From Robiginitomaculum sp. (lineage in GTDB: Bacteria > Pseudomonadota > Alphaproteobacteria > Caulobacterales > Maricaulaceae), in assembly GCA_021647805.1 (NCBI GenBank), contig JAKITZ010000005.1, forward strand, positions 1-22,603: a DNA stretch of 22,603 nucleotides. The letters run 5' to 3'. This document shows, piece by piece, positions 14,130-22,325 of the stretch (position 1 is the stretch's first letter; each line of letters starts with the position of its first letter). Under the pieces are notes generated by a model. The model was not told the origin of the DNA. It ran no database searches and saw nothing but the letters and a program-made list of their open reading frames with translations. The translations under genes were made by a program, and so were the position numbers.

Positions 14130-15719
14130 TTATTTCGAAAATTGCGGTGCAAAACTGTTAGCATCAGCTCGCGCCCAGTCTGTTCCTAGACAAGTGTTTT
14201 GCGGATCGTTAAGCAGATCACCATTTTCCAATAAATCATAAACCTCATCGGCTGGCAAAGCTCGTGTTGCACTTACTCGGTGATAGATATGGTGTGGGCG
14301 CAATTCAGATGGATGCGCAAGCCCGGCGGCTCCTACGACTTCGGCCAATGCTCGCACTGTATTTAAGTGATAAGAATACACCCGCTCAGCCTTATCGGTT
14401 ACAACCAATCCTCTTTGTAACAGTTTATCTTGCGTGGCAATGCCGGTTGGGCAATGGTTAGTATGGCAACTAAGCGATTGCACACAACCCAAAGCAAACA
14501 TAAACCCGCGCCCGGAATTACAAAAATCTGCACCGATTGCCATTGCAGCAGCTAGCCCAAAAGCCGAAATGCTTTTGCCGCTAGCATCCAATTTAATTTG
14601 GTCTTTTAGTCCAGCTCCAATTAGAGCATTGCGGGCAAATACCAAGCCGGAGCGAAGCGGCGTGCCGATATGATCCTGAAACTCTACTGGCGCTGCTCCA
14701 GTGCCACCTTCGGCACCATCAATGACGATAAAATCCGGGGTGATGCCGGTTTCTAACATTGCCTTGACTATGGCTAAAAATTCCCAACGATGGCCAATAC
14801 ATAGTTTAAAACCCACAGGCTTACCGCCAGACAATTCGCGTAGTTTCGCAATAAAGTGCATCAGTTCAAGCGGCGTGGAAAACGCGGTATGATACGGCGG
14901 AGAAACACATGTTTCACCCAAAGGTATTCCTCTAGTTTCAGCAATTTCCTTATTGACCTTTGAGCCAGGCAAAATGCCACCATGCCCTGGTTTTGCCCCT
15001 TGGCTTAGTTTTATCTCGATCATCTTTACACAATCTTGTTTGGTATTTTGTGCGAATTTTTCAGGATTAAAACCTCCTTGTTGATCACGACAACCAAAAT
15101 AGCTAGAGCCAATTTCCCAAACCAGATCACCACCAAGTTTATGGTATGGGCTGATCGCACCCTCGCCAGTGTCATGGTAAAACTTACCTTTTGCCGCGCC
15201 ACGATTAAGCGCTGATATGGCGTTTGAGCCAAGCGATCCAAAACTCATTGCCGATATATTTAACACGGTATAAAGATATGGTTGCTTGCAGTCTTTTCCG
15301 CCAATTAGCACTCTAAATGTCTTAGGATCATTTTTCACCGCCGCCAAAGACGGGTTTAACCACTCATATTTGGCTTCGTTAAAATCTACATGACTACCAA
15401 ACGGCTCTGAGGCTTGTACGTTTTTTGCTCGCCGGTACACTAATGAGCGCTGTTCGCGATTAAATGGCATGCCATCGGTTTCGCCCTCGACAAGGTATTG
15501 TTGCATATAAGGGCGCATGAACTCGAACAACCAGCGCATTCGACCCATAACCGGATAGTTCCGCCATAAAGCATGGCTGGATTGTACCAGATCAAAAACC
15601 CCGTAAACAGTGATTGCCGCGAAAAATATTGCCGGCGCAAACCAATAAGGATGAATATTGGCTAGCATCAATGATGAAAACATCAGAGCAACAGCCATAA
15701 AAAACAAGAAAAACCGCAT
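14130..15719 (-). CDS. Membrane-anchored FMN-binding glutamate synthase-like protein
   Basis: A 529-residue protein of the FMN-binding glutamate synthase family (GltB central and FMN domain). Two hydrophobic helices at about 3-20 and 26-45 anchor it in the inner membrane. The barrel contains SAMSFGSLG (156-164), KPGHGGILPGSKV (243-255) and IDGAEGGTGAAP (333-344). Three cysteines for a [3Fe-4S] cluster are visible in GCVQSLSCHTNHC (Cys412, Cys418, Cys423). There is no N-terminal glutaminase domain, so it cannot hydrolyse glutamine itself, and its reaction is not established. AAAGGAG lies 6 bp before the ATG. It is divergent from the SixA-like gene. Confidence 0.9.
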   Translation of the reverse strand: MRFFLFFMAVALMFSSLMLANIHPYWFAPAIFFAAITVYGVFDLVQSSHALWRNYPVMGRMRWLFEFMRPYMQQYLVEGETDGMPFNREQRSLVYRRAKNVQASEPFGSHVDFNEAKYEWLNPSLAAVKNDPKTFRVLIGGKDCKQPYLYTVLNISAMSFGSLGSNAISALNRGAAKGKFYHDTGEGAISPYHKLGGDLVWEIGSSYFGCRDQQGGFNPEKFAQNTKQDCVKMIEIKLSQGAKPGHGGILPGSKVNKEIAETRGIPLGETCVSPPYHTAFSTPLELMHFIAKLRELSGGKPVGFKLCIGHRWEFLAIVKAMLETGITPDFIVIDGAEGGTGAAPVEFQDHIGTPLRSGLVFARNALIGAGLKDQIKLDASGKSISAFGLAAAMAIGADFCNSGRGFMFALGCVQSLSCHTNHCPTGIATQDKLLQRGLVVTDKAERVYSYHLNTVRALAEVVGAAGLAHPSELRPHHIYHRVSATRALPADEVYDLLENGDLLNDPQNTCLGTDWARADANSFAPQFSK

Positions 15720-15765
15720 GGATTATCTCCTTTGGTAGATTGATTCGTAATTAAGACTAGTTTGC

Positions 15766-15792
15766 GGTAGGAATTGACTCTAAATTACTACC
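15766..15792 (+). promoter_or_regulatory. Inverted repeat abutting the SixA-like start codon
   Basis: GGTAGGAATT (15766-15775) and AATTACTACC (15783-15792) form an inverted repeat with one mismatch and a 7-bp centre that includes TTGACT. The right arm ends immediately before the ATG and no Shine-Dalgarno sequence is present. It could be an operator in the divergent promoter region or an RNA hairpin at the ribosome site. Confidence 0.4.
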
Positions 15793-16290
15793 ATGAAAAC
15801 ACTTCTGCTTATTCGCCACGCTAAAGCTGCCTCTTATGGTCTTGTTCCCGGTGATCATGGCCGTCCTTTGTCCGACAAAGGAGAACGGCAAACGCAAGTA
15901 CTTGCTCAACAAATGTTGGTTGCAAAAGTTATTCCGGACTTAATGCTGGTTTCCAGTGCCATGCGAACCATGCAAACGTGCGAGGGGTTGCTTAATGTTT
16001 TTGGTGAAATACCTATCAAAAGTGAGGAGCAACTCTATTTGGCAAGTGCCGAAAAAATAGAAAAGCAAATATGGCTGGCCGGTGAAGGAATAAACACTTT
16101 AGCAATAATTGGCCACAACCCGGGCATCGCTATGGCTACGTGGAATTTCTTACAGGCAGGAACTGGTCATCAGCAACAAGCAAAAACAATATTACAAAGT
16201 GCTTTCAAAACCGGTTTTGCCGCGCAATTTGATATGAGTACCAACAAACCAAAACTGGTTCATCTATTTGACCCACGAGACAGTAATTAA
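15793..16290 (+). CDS. SixA-like histidine phosphatase (phosphoglycerate mutase superfamily)
   Basis: A 165-residue single-domain phosphatase of the SixA type. The RHG signature is LLIRHAKA (Arg8, catalytic His9), the second arginine lies in SSAMRTMQT (Arg58), and the second histidine in IIGHNPG (His108). SixA proteins remove phosphate from phosphohistidine, for instance on Hpt domains or PTS proteins; the target here is unknown. The start at 15793 has no ribosome-binding site, and the inverted repeat just before it may matter for expression. The stop overlaps the convergent gshB stop by 4 bp. Confidence 0.9.
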   Translation: MKTLLLIRHAKAASYGLVPGDHGRPLSDKGERQTQVLAQQMLVAKVIPDLMLVSSAMRTMQTCEGLLNVFGEIPIKSEEQLYLASAEKIEKQIWLAGEGINTLAIIGHNPGIAMATWNFLQAGTGHQQQAKTILQSAFKTGFAAQFDMSTNKPKLVHLFDPRDSN

Positions 16291-17240
16291 GCGCCTAATT
16301 TGCTCTCGATCGCATTCCACATTAATTTCACAGCATCTACGCCGGTAAAACTTTCAAGGGCCCGGACACCGGTTGGCGAGGTGACATTCACCTCGGTCAA
16401 ATATCCGTCAATCACGTCAATTCCGACAAATAACAGCCCACGCTTTTTCAACTCAGGGCCAATGCGTCGGCAAATTTCCAGATCTTGTTCTGATAACGCA
16501 ATTGCTGCTGCTGTACCGCCAACATGCATATTGGAGCGGGTTTCGCCTTTTTGCGGAATACGGTTAAATCCGCCAGCTAGTTCCCCGTCAATTAGAATAA
16601 TACGTTTATCACCCTCAGCCACCGCAGGAAGAAAGGCTTGCACCATTACCGGCTCTCTAGACATAGCAAAGAACATTTCCAACAAACTGGAGTAATTACT
16701 GTCATCTGACTTGATTCTGAATACTCCGGCACCGCCATTACCATATAATGGCTTGATAATTATATCCTTATGCTGCTGGCGAAATGCGGCAATAGCTTTT
16801 TCATCACGACTGATTAAAGTTGGCGGCATCAGATCCGCAAACAATAATGGAAATAGTTTTTCCGGACTGGAGCGCACCCATTTTGGATCATTGACTACCA
16901 GCGTTTCACCTTCGAGCAATTCGAGTAAATGAGCGGCGGTAATGTATGACATGTCAAACGGCGGATCTTGACGCATTAAAACCACATCGGTTTGTTTACC
17001 TAGATCCAGTAGTTCTTCTTCACCAATATCAGCATGATCACCTTGTTTGTTGCGAACCGTTACTTTACGCGCCCGCGCCAGCACCCGACCTTCAACATAA
17101 GACAAATGCTCTGGTTGATAGATATAATTGATATAACCTCTGGCTTGCGCCTCTTCTAACATGGCAAAGCTGCTATCGGTGGCGATGTCTACATCTTGCA
17201 CCGGATCCATCTGCGTGGCGATTGTCAATTTTCTGGTCAT
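16287..17240 (-). CDS. gshB: Glutathione synthetase
   Basis: A 317-residue ATP-grasp ligase that joins gamma-glutamylcysteine and glycine in the last step of glutathione synthesis. The N-terminal domain begins LTIATQMDP and contains MRQDPPFDMSYITAAHLLE (89-107). The ATP-grasp part has IIKPLYGNGGAGVF (161-174), FLPAVAEGDKRIILIDGE (203-220) and the metal and substrate loop TEVNVTSPTG (282-291). Length and motifs are complete. A GAG lies just upstream of the ATG. The gene faces sixA and lies 72 bp downstream of the BON-protein gene on the same strand. Confidence 0.96.
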   Translation of the reverse strand: MTRKLTIATQMDPVQDVDIATDSSFAMLEEAQARGYINYIYQPEHLSYVEGRVLARARKVTVRNKQGDHADIGEEELLDLGKQTDVVLMRQDPPFDMSYITAAHLLELLEGETLVVNDPKWVRSSPEKLFPLLFADLMPPTLISRDEKAIAAFRQQHKDIIIKPLYGNGGAGVFRIKSDDSNYSSLLEMFFAMSREPVMVQAFLPAVAEGDKRIILIDGELAGGFNRIPQKGETRSNMHVGGTAAAIALSEQDLEICRRIGPELKKRGLLFVGIDVIDGYLTEVNVTSPTGVRALESFTGVDAVKLMWNAIESKLGA

Positions 17241-17312
17241 TGGCTCACTAACTATTGATTGTCATCAATACAGACAATTAGGTTTTACTAACACAGTGTG
17301 CAAGTCTGGCAA

Positions 17313-17936
17313 TTATTCTGCCTCATCAATGCCACCAAGCAATTCTTCTTCGCCAAGTGGTTGCGAGGGTACAATATCTGCGTCTCTAGTTTGCGGAGTA
17401 ACCATATAGCTGACTACTTTTTTTACATTAGGGGTCAATCTGGCATGAGCAACAATGCGCTCAATTTCCCCATTTGAGCGGGCTATACCCAATAAAAACA
17501 CTACACGGTTTCTGGTTTCAATGTTTATTGTCGTCGAGCGAATATACTGATCGCTAAATATTTTCGCGCGCAATTGTGTACTGATGTAACGATCTTTGGT
17601 TCCTGCCCACCAGCCCTTTTTGTTTCGCACTTCGATCTCATTGGCTACTTTAATAACTTTCGGTGCGCTCCAAGCAATGCGTTCAGCATCAAGTCGGTGT
17701 TCCGGGCTGCCAACAAATCCGGCCAGCAACGCCAAACCATCGGCGACCTCAACACTAACTCCGTGCATACCACCATGGCGGCGCAATCGGGTGTTTAGGG
17801 AAATTGCTGCGCTGGCATCATCGACACTGCGGCCAATCGAACGCTCTTTAGAGGTGGCTCCGCTTACTGCGCCAACGACACAAGAGGCGGTTAGGGGGGT
17901 GGAAAACAGTAATAAGAGGGTAATGAAATTACGCAT
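17313..17936 (-). CDS. BON-domain envelope protein, DolP/YraP-like
   Basis: A 207-residue exported protein. A signal sequence ends in PLTASC, with Cys19 as a possible lipidation site although the lipobox is not ideal. Residues after that (VVGAVSGATSKERSIGRSVD) resemble the start of DolP. Two BON domains follow at about 42-103 and 115-185, each with the alternating beta pattern (VSVEVADGLALLAGFV; INIETRNRVVFLLGIA). DolP binds anionic phospholipid and supports outer-membrane integrity. Placement next to yraN and rsmI, as in enterobacteria, supports the assignment. A Gly/Glu-rich tail of about 20 residues is extra. Confidence 0.85.
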   Translation of the reverse strand: MRNFITLLLLFSTPLTASCVVGAVSGATSKERSIGRSVDDASAAISLNTRLRRHGGMHGVSVEVADGLALLAGFVGSPEHRLDAERIAWSAPKVIKVANEIEVRNKKGWWAGTKDRYISTQLRAKIFSDQYIRSTTINIETRNRVVFLLGIARSNGEIERIVAHARLTPNVKKVVSYMVTPQTRDADIVPSQPLGEEELLGGIDEAE

Positions 17937-18000
17937 GGGTTTTAACCTGAGGGAAACGAATCAGTTGATAAGTAATTTTCCAGTAAAAAGGTTAAGTGAT

Positions 18001-18378
18001 TTACCTATTTACCCAATTGTCAGCATCAAATGCGCCAGTAATATGACGAGGCCAGCGCCAAGACCCTAATAATAATATATCAAACCTTGTTTCAACATGA
18101 TTAGAAACCGCCTGACTTGCCAGATATAATTCTGCAGCTCGAACGATACGATTGGCTTGATGCGGGCTTACATCGAAAGCGCTTGCCCCGGATTTTCTCC
18201 ATTTTACTTCAACAAATACCAACCATTTTCCGCGCTTTGCAATCAGGTCTATTTCTCCAACAGGTGTTTTATAGCGAATTTTACAAATTCGGTATCCTTG
18301 CAATTGCAGCCAGAAAATAGCGATTATTTCACCGAACCTGCCGCTGCGTTCTGCTCGCCTTTTAGATATGCGGCTCAC
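18001..18378 (-). CDS. yraN: YraN / UPF0102 family protein
   Basis: A 125-residue protein of the YraN family, which has a restriction-endonuclease-like fold. Candidate catalytic residues of a PD-(D/E)xK site are Glu17 in RFGE, Asp44 in GEIDLIAKRG and Glu57-x-Lys59 in FVEVKWR. The cellular role is not settled for the family. The start is a GTG that overlaps the rsmI stop as GTGA, so the two genes are translationally coupled. A gap of 64 bp separates it from the BON-protein gene downstream. Confidence 0.93.
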   Translation of the reverse strand: MSRISKRRAERSGRFGEIIAIFWLQLQGYRICKIRYKTPVGEIDLIAKRGKWLVFVEVKWRKSGASAFDVSPHQANRIVRAAELYLASQAVSNHVETRFDILLLGSWRWPRHITGAFDADNWVNR

Positions 18379-19292
18379 TGAGATTTATTTTTTAACTGCA
18401 AAGCCCGTTGATACATTTCACGCATTGGCCGACCGCAAATTTGCGCCATTTCGCTTGCCGCTGCTTTGGTGCCGGATCGCGCTATTGCCTCTAACAACCC
18501 GGCATCAATTTGTTCCTCGCTTAATACTGAAACTTCATCGGTTGGTGGCCCGATTACAATCACACATTCACCACGAACTTTCTGCCCCTGCAATTTGGCA
18601 ATTAAACCCTCAATAGTATCGCGAACAAATGTTTCATGAATTTTGGTTAGCTCTCTGGCCAAAACTGCTGGTCGATTGGCAAAAACAATTGCCATATCTT
18701 CAAGAGATCGCAATACCCGCCCCGGAGCTTCAAAAAACACCAGACTTGCCGGTGTATTTTTCAAGTTTTGTAGGAACTTTATTCGCGCCGAACTTTTTGC
18801 CGGAGTAAATCCCGCAAACAAAAATTTGTCTGTTGGCAACCCCGAAGCACTAATTGCAGTTAAAACCGCCGATGGCCCCGGGATCGGTATTAGCGGCAGA
18901 TCAGCGGCAATCACCGCCTGTACCAGTTTAAACCCTGGGTCGGAAACCAATGGTGTTCCGGCGTCACTAATTAACGCCACAGACTTATTTTCTTGCAATG
19001 CCTGTAATATACGGTCAGTGACTTTGTCGGCATTATGTTCGTGATAAGGACGCATCGGGGTTTGTAAATTATACCGATCAAGCAAACGCCTTGAATGCCT
19101 TGTGTCTTCGGCTAAAATAAAATCGACATTTGCCAGAACATCTAATGCCCGCAAAGTAATATCACGCAAATTACCAATTGGCGTGGCCACCAGATACAGG
19201 CCGGTTGGCATGTTTTGTGACAAATCTGGCTTAAATGGCATTGAAACGACATCATTTTGACGTTTTTTGCTTTGATTATTTGCTTCTGTCAT
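18375..19292 (-). CDS. rsmI: 16S rRNA (cytidine1402-2'-O)-methyltransferase
   Basis: A 305-residue tetrapyrrole-methylase-fold enzyme that uses SAM to 2'-O-methylate C1402 in the ribosomal P site. Visible motifs are LYLVATPIGNLRDIT (32-46), EDTRHSRRLL (62-71), ISDAGTPLVSDPG (108-120) and IPGPSAV (137-143). The N-terminal 27 residues are polar and not part of the fold; Met28 could be an alternative start, and no start has a clear ribosome-binding site. It heads a minus-strand operon with yraN and probably the BON gene, and diverges from the LpoA-like gene 50 bp away. Confidence 0.95.
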   Translation of the reverse strand: MTEANNQSKKRQNDVVSMPFKPDLSQNMPTGLYLVATPIGNLRDITLRALDVLANVDFILAEDTRHSRRLLDRYNLQTPMRPYHEHNADKVTDRILQALQENKSVALISDAGTPLVSDPGFKLVQAVIAADLPLIPIPGPSAVLTAISASGLPTDKFLFAGFTPAKSSARIKFLQNLKNTPASLVFFEAPGRVLRSLEDMAIVFANRPAVLARELTKIHETFVRDTIEGLIAKLQGQKVRGECVIVIGPPTDEVSVLSEEQIDAGLLEAIARSGTKAAASEMAQICGRPMREMYQRALQLKNKSQ

Positions 19293-19342
19293 CGGCTAAG
19301 GCTATCCAGTGATATTGTTTTTCTAACTATGGACGCAAAATA

Positions 19343-20683
19343 GTGTTTGATCCAAGAGTAATAATTTCACTTTGTATAGGTTTGTTGATTTTAGGTGCAT
19401 GTGCCACAACTGATGAACCGAGCATAGGACACGTTCCTTACCAGCCCGCGCCGGTAAACCAACCTGATGATCACCGACAAGAACCGGAACAACAAAAACC
19501 GGCAACCATAATAAAACCAGTATCACGAAGCGGCTTGAACTTGCCACACATGCAAGGACGAGAAGTGGTTCGTTTGGCGCTGCTATTACCGTTTACTGCA
19601 AAAAACGAAGGGCTTCGCGATCAAGCCAGATCGATGTTAAATGCGGCGCAATTAGCTGTATTTGAGATCAACGACCGCCGTGTGGTGTTGATTCCCAAAG
19701 ATACTGGTGGCACCAGAGCCGGGGCGGCAGAAGCTGCTCGTTCGGCAATAAACGACGGCGCACATGTTCTTGTTGGTCCGTTATTGTCACGAGCCGTTGA
19801 GGGCGCAGCCTCTCAATCACGCAGATACAGAGTTCCGCTGATCGGGTTTTCAACCGACAGTAAAATTGCCGGCGACGGTGTGTATTTATTAAATTTCTTA
19901 CCGGAAGTAGAAGTGGCGCGAATCATTGATTTTGCTGCCTCAAAGGAAATATACAATTTTGCCTTATTGCGAGGTGTAGGCGCGTATGGCGGTCGGATTG
20001 AGCAAGCCCTGCGCTATCAGGCACTTGCCAACGCCGGTGAGCTAACCAATGTCGAGGTTTATTCACGATCACCTAATGAAATGAATGCTCCGGTTGCTAG
20101 GCTGGCTCAAACCGACCTACGCAATGAGGCTCTTAAATTATGGAAAAAAGCAGGTGGCATCGGTGATCCAGCGCTTGATCCGGAATTTCTCTTTGAGTTG
20201 CCCTACCAAGCAGTGTTAATCCCCGAAAGCGGAATACGGCTACAATCATTGGCTCCGTTATTGCCCTATTATGATGTTGACCCACGGCTGGTTAAATTCT
20301 TAGGCACAGGTCGATGGTTTGACAAAACTCTTACCCGTGAGCCAGCATTAAACGGAGGGTGGTTCCCGGGGCCGGATCAACAAAGCATTGAAGCTTTTAA
20401 TGTTGCATATAGAAGCACATACTCGGCAGAGCCAGAACGCTTAGCCTCTTTAGCTTATGATGCGATTCTGGTTGCCTCCAGCATAGTTGAAACACAAGTA
20501 GATCGAGTGTTGATACGTGCAGATATATTACAAAGCCCGATCGGCTTTAACGGCGCTACTGGTCTGTTTAGGTTTGATGAGAGCGGGTTGGCTGAACATA
20601 AATTGGCTATTTATGAAATGCGCCGTGGACGGTTTGTTGTGATTGATCCTGCAGCAACAGAATTTGAACCTTTGGGATTTTAA
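19343..20683 (+). CDS. LpoA/LppC-like penicillin-binding protein activator (lipoprotein)
   Basis: A 446-residue outer-membrane lipoprotein. The signal peptide ends in a clear lipobox, LGAC, with Cys20. Residues 20-60 are a Pro/Gln-rich linker. From about 70 to 440 the protein has the periplasmic-binding-protein type I fold (VRLALLLPFTAKNEGLRDQA at 75-94, then HVLVGPLLSRAVEGA). In gammaproteobacteria the homologous domain of LpoA activates PBP1A; here the N-terminal TPR domain of LpoA is absent, as is usual in alphaproteobacterial homologues. The start is GTG 19343; no in-frame ATG lies near the signal peptide. It is divergent from rsmI, the same neighbour as E. coli yraM. Confidence 0.88.
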   Translation: MFDPRVIISLCIGLLILGACATTDEPSIGHVPYQPAPVNQPDDHRQEPEQQKPATIIKPVSRSGLNLPHMQGREVVRLALLLPFTAKNEGLRDQARSMLNAAQLAVFEINDRRVVLIPKDTGGTRAGAAEAARSAINDGAHVLVGPLLSRAVEGAASQSRRYRVPLIGFSTDSKIAGDGVYLLNFLPEVEVARIIDFAASKEIYNFALLRGVGAYGGRIEQALRYQALANAGELTNVEVYSRSPNEMNAPVARLAQTDLRNEALKLWKKAGGIGDPALDPEFLFELPYQAVLIPESGIRLQSLAPLLPYYDVDPRLVKFLGTGRWFDKTLTREPALNGGWFPGPDQQSIEAFNVAYRSTYSAEPERLASLAYDAILVASSIVETQVDRVLIRADILQSPIGFNGATGLFRFDESGLAEHKLAIYEMRRGRFVVIDPAATEFEPLGF

Positions 20684-20758
20684 TACTCTTGGCGTAAATA
20701 ACCAGACCCGCTTTTAATGGAGAAACCCTTTAGTTTGCAGATAATTATGTTTTGCGCG

Positions 20759-20786
20759 TTGACTTCGGCTTTCTCATTTGTATAGT
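20759..20786 (+). promoter_or_regulatory. Promoter of the rplU-rpmA operon
   Basis: TTGACT (20759-20764) and TATAGT (20781-20786) lie 16 bp apart, a near-consensus sigma70 promoter. Transcription would start near 20793, leaving a leader of about 77 bases. The leader contains a perfect inverted repeat CAAGTT-G-AACTTG (20805-20817). The rest of the 186-bp gap after the lipoprotein gene shows nothing else recognisable. Confidence 0.7.
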
Positions 20787-20869
20787 GCCGCGCTCGAACG
20801 CTGACAAGTTGAACTTGCCGGGTGAGTCGTGTTGTTTTTTGATAATTTTTTATAGAAGGATCGGAACCC

Positions 20870-21406
20870 ATGTTCGCGGTCATAAAAACCGGTGGCAAGC
20901 AATATAAAGTCGCCAAAAATGATGTACTAATCCTGGAACGCCTAGATGGCGAGGAAGGCGAAACCGTATCTTTCGGTGAAGTGTTGATGATGGGCAGTGA
21001 TGACAATGTCACCATTGGCGAGCCAATGATCGCTGGTGCGCAAGTTACAGCTGAATTGCTGGAAACTCGCAAAGGCAAAAAAATCACCGTTTTCAAAATG
21101 AAACGGCGTAAAGGCTATCGACGCACCAAAGGCCACAGACAGTTCGAGACAGTGGTTCGCATCACCGATATTTTAGCCAAGGGCGAAAAGCCAACCGCTA
21201 AAAAACCTGCTGTGAAAAAAGCTACGCCTAAAGTTGAAGTCAAGGCAGAGACGCCGAAAGCCGAAGCAAAGCCTGCTGCGAAGAAACCTGCAGCCAAAGC
21301 AGCTACAAAGAAGCCAGCTACCAAGGCAGCGGCAAAACCTGCGGCCAAAAAAGCCGCTCCTAAAAAAGCAACCCCTAAAAAGGCTGCTGCGAAAAAGGAA
21401 GACTAA
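20870..21406 (+). CDS. rplU: Ribosomal protein L21 with histone-like C-terminal extension
   Basis: The first 103 residues are a normal bL21, a 50S protein that contacts 23S rRNA. They start MFAVIKTGGKQYKVAKNDVL and contain the signature KRRKGYRRTKGHRQ. Residues about 104-178 are an added tail built from Lys, Ala and Pro, with repeated AAKK/PAKK units resembling histone H1 tails. Such tails occur in some alphaproteobacterial L21 proteins, but this one nearly doubles the protein. AAGGATCGGA precedes the ATG. rpmA starts 3 bp after the stop, so the two are one operon. Confidence 0.96.
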   Translation: MFAVIKTGGKQYKVAKNDVLILERLDGEEGETVSFGEVLMMGSDDNVTIGEPMIAGAQVTAELLETRKGKKITVFKMKRRKGYRRTKGHRQFETVVRITDILAKGEKPTAKKPAVKKATPKVEVKAETPKAEAKPAAKKPAAKAATKKPATKAAAKPAAKKAAPKKATPKKAAAKKED

Positions 21407-21409
21407 GAG

Positions 21410-21673
21410 ATGGCTAAGAAAAAAGCAGGTGGTTCCACCAGTAATGGTAGAGATAGTGCAGGCCGTCGTCTTGGTGTCAAAAAGTTTGGCGGCCAACACG
21501 TGATTCCAGGTAATATTATTATTCGTCAACGGGGCACCAAGGTGTATCCGGGCGACAATGTTGGTATGGGCAAAGATCACACTCTTTATGCGCTTACCGA
21601 GGGTCATGTGCTGTTCAACCGTAAAAAACTGAACCGCTCTTATGTTTCAGTGACCCCGACACCAGAAAAATAA
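21410..21673 (+). CDS. rpmA: Ribosomal protein L27
   Basis: An 87-residue bL27, a 50S protein whose N-terminus reaches the peptidyl-transferase centre. It starts MAKKKAGGSTSNGRDSAGRR and contains GVKKFGGQHVIPGNIIIRQR and the GMGKDHTLYAL segment. There is no cleavable N-terminal extension of the kind seen in Firmicutes. It follows rplU by 3 bp, and a terminator closes the operon about 50 bp downstream. Confidence 0.97.
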   Translation: MAKKKAGGSTSNGRDSAGRRLGVKKFGGQHVIPGNIIIRQRGTKVYPGDNVGMGKDHTLYALTEGHVLFNRKKLNRSYVSVTPTPEK

Positions 21674-21691
21674 GGCGATTGAAATTTCGCC
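21674..21691 (+). other. Small hairpin directly after rpmA
   Basis: GGCGA and TCGCC form a 5-bp stem with an 8-base loop, starting at the first base after the rpmA stop. It has no T-run, so it may be an mRNA 3'-end stabiliser placed before the main terminator. Confidence 0.4.
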
Positions 21692-21719
21692 TGTTCAAGG
21701 CGAATACAAGTTTCCAAAA

Positions 21720-21752
21720 GGGAAAGTCGGTTCGCCGCCTTTCTCTTTTTTT
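21720..21752 (+). terminator. Intrinsic terminator of the rplU-rpmA operon
   Basis: The transcript folds as GGGAAAG, a U/C mismatch, then CGG-UUCG-CCG and CUUUCUC, followed by seven T residues (21746-21752). The UUCG loop makes the hairpin stable. The acetyltransferase gene begins 24 bp later. Confidence 0.85.
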
Positions 21753-21775
21753 ATGCCGAACTGGAAACTATCCCA

Positions 21776-22315
21776 ATGTCCTTACAAATCGAAACTTCCC
21801 GTTTATTCTTGGCTCCGTTTGATCCTGCCGACATAAACCGTTTTATTGATCTAGCTAATGACCGGCAAATTGCAAAGATGGTTATAAGCCTACCGCACCC
21901 TTACACCAACGAACATGCTCAGAACTGGCTTGCGCAACAAAAATCAGATAATGACAATGCAAATAAGCACAAAGATCTATATTTGTTTGCCATCAAAGAT
22001 AATGACATTGGCTTAATAGGCATGATTACTCTTAATCGGGTAAATAGCGGTATTTTCGAGCTTGGCTATTGGATTGGTCGCGATTTTTGGGGTAAAGGTT
22101 TTGCCAGCGAAGCAACAAAAGCCGTATTGCAATGGGCGGAAAGCCAGCTATGCGTCAAAGCAGTAAGTGCCGGCTATTTTGATGATAACCCGGCTTCGGC
22201 ACGGGTGTTAGAAAAGTCAGGATTTTTGCGTACAGGTGTTAAAACTACGAAATATAGCGTAGGTCGTAAAAATACGGCAAAAAGCATTGAAATGATCTGG
22301 CTGGGCGACACGTAA
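21776..22315 (+). CDS. GNAT-family N-acetyltransferase (RimJ/RimL-like)
   Basis: A 179-residue acetyl-CoA-dependent N-acetyltransferase. It begins with the RimJ/RimL-type ETSRLFLAPFDPAD and contains the acetyl-CoA binding stretch YWIGRDFWGKGFASEATKA (98-116) and the motif NPASARVLEKSGF near 138-150. The substrate is not known; relatives acetylate ribosomal protein N-termini or small amines. Position after rplU-rpmA and before a second GNAT gene is common in alphaproteobacteria, usually with obgE next. No strong ribosome-binding site precedes ATG 21776. Confidence 0.9.
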   Translation: MSLQIETSRLFLAPFDPADINRFIDLANDRQIAKMVISLPHPYTNEHAQNWLAQQKSDNDNANKHKDLYLFAIKDNDIGLIGMITLNRVNSGIFELGYWIGRDFWGKGFASEATKAVLQWAESQLCVKAVSAGYFDDNPASARVLEKSGFLRTGVKTTKYSVGRKNTAKSIEMIWLGDT

Positions 22316-22325
22316 GGAAAACACA

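Noticed and set aside
17596..18069. Plus-strand frame of 157 residues opposite the BON-protein gene
   Set aside because: Antisense to a protein with a clear signal peptide and BON domains; no ribosome-binding site or motif.
20680..21096. Minus-strand frame of 138 residues opposite the start of rplU
   Set aside because: It is antisense to rplU and covers its promoter, with no family signature.
21173..21607. Minus-strand open frame of 144 residues opposite rplU-rpmA
   Set aside because: Composition (runs of Phe, Cys, Leu, Arg) is the antisense shadow of the Lys/Ala-rich L21 tail, and it lies opposite two certain ribosomal genes.
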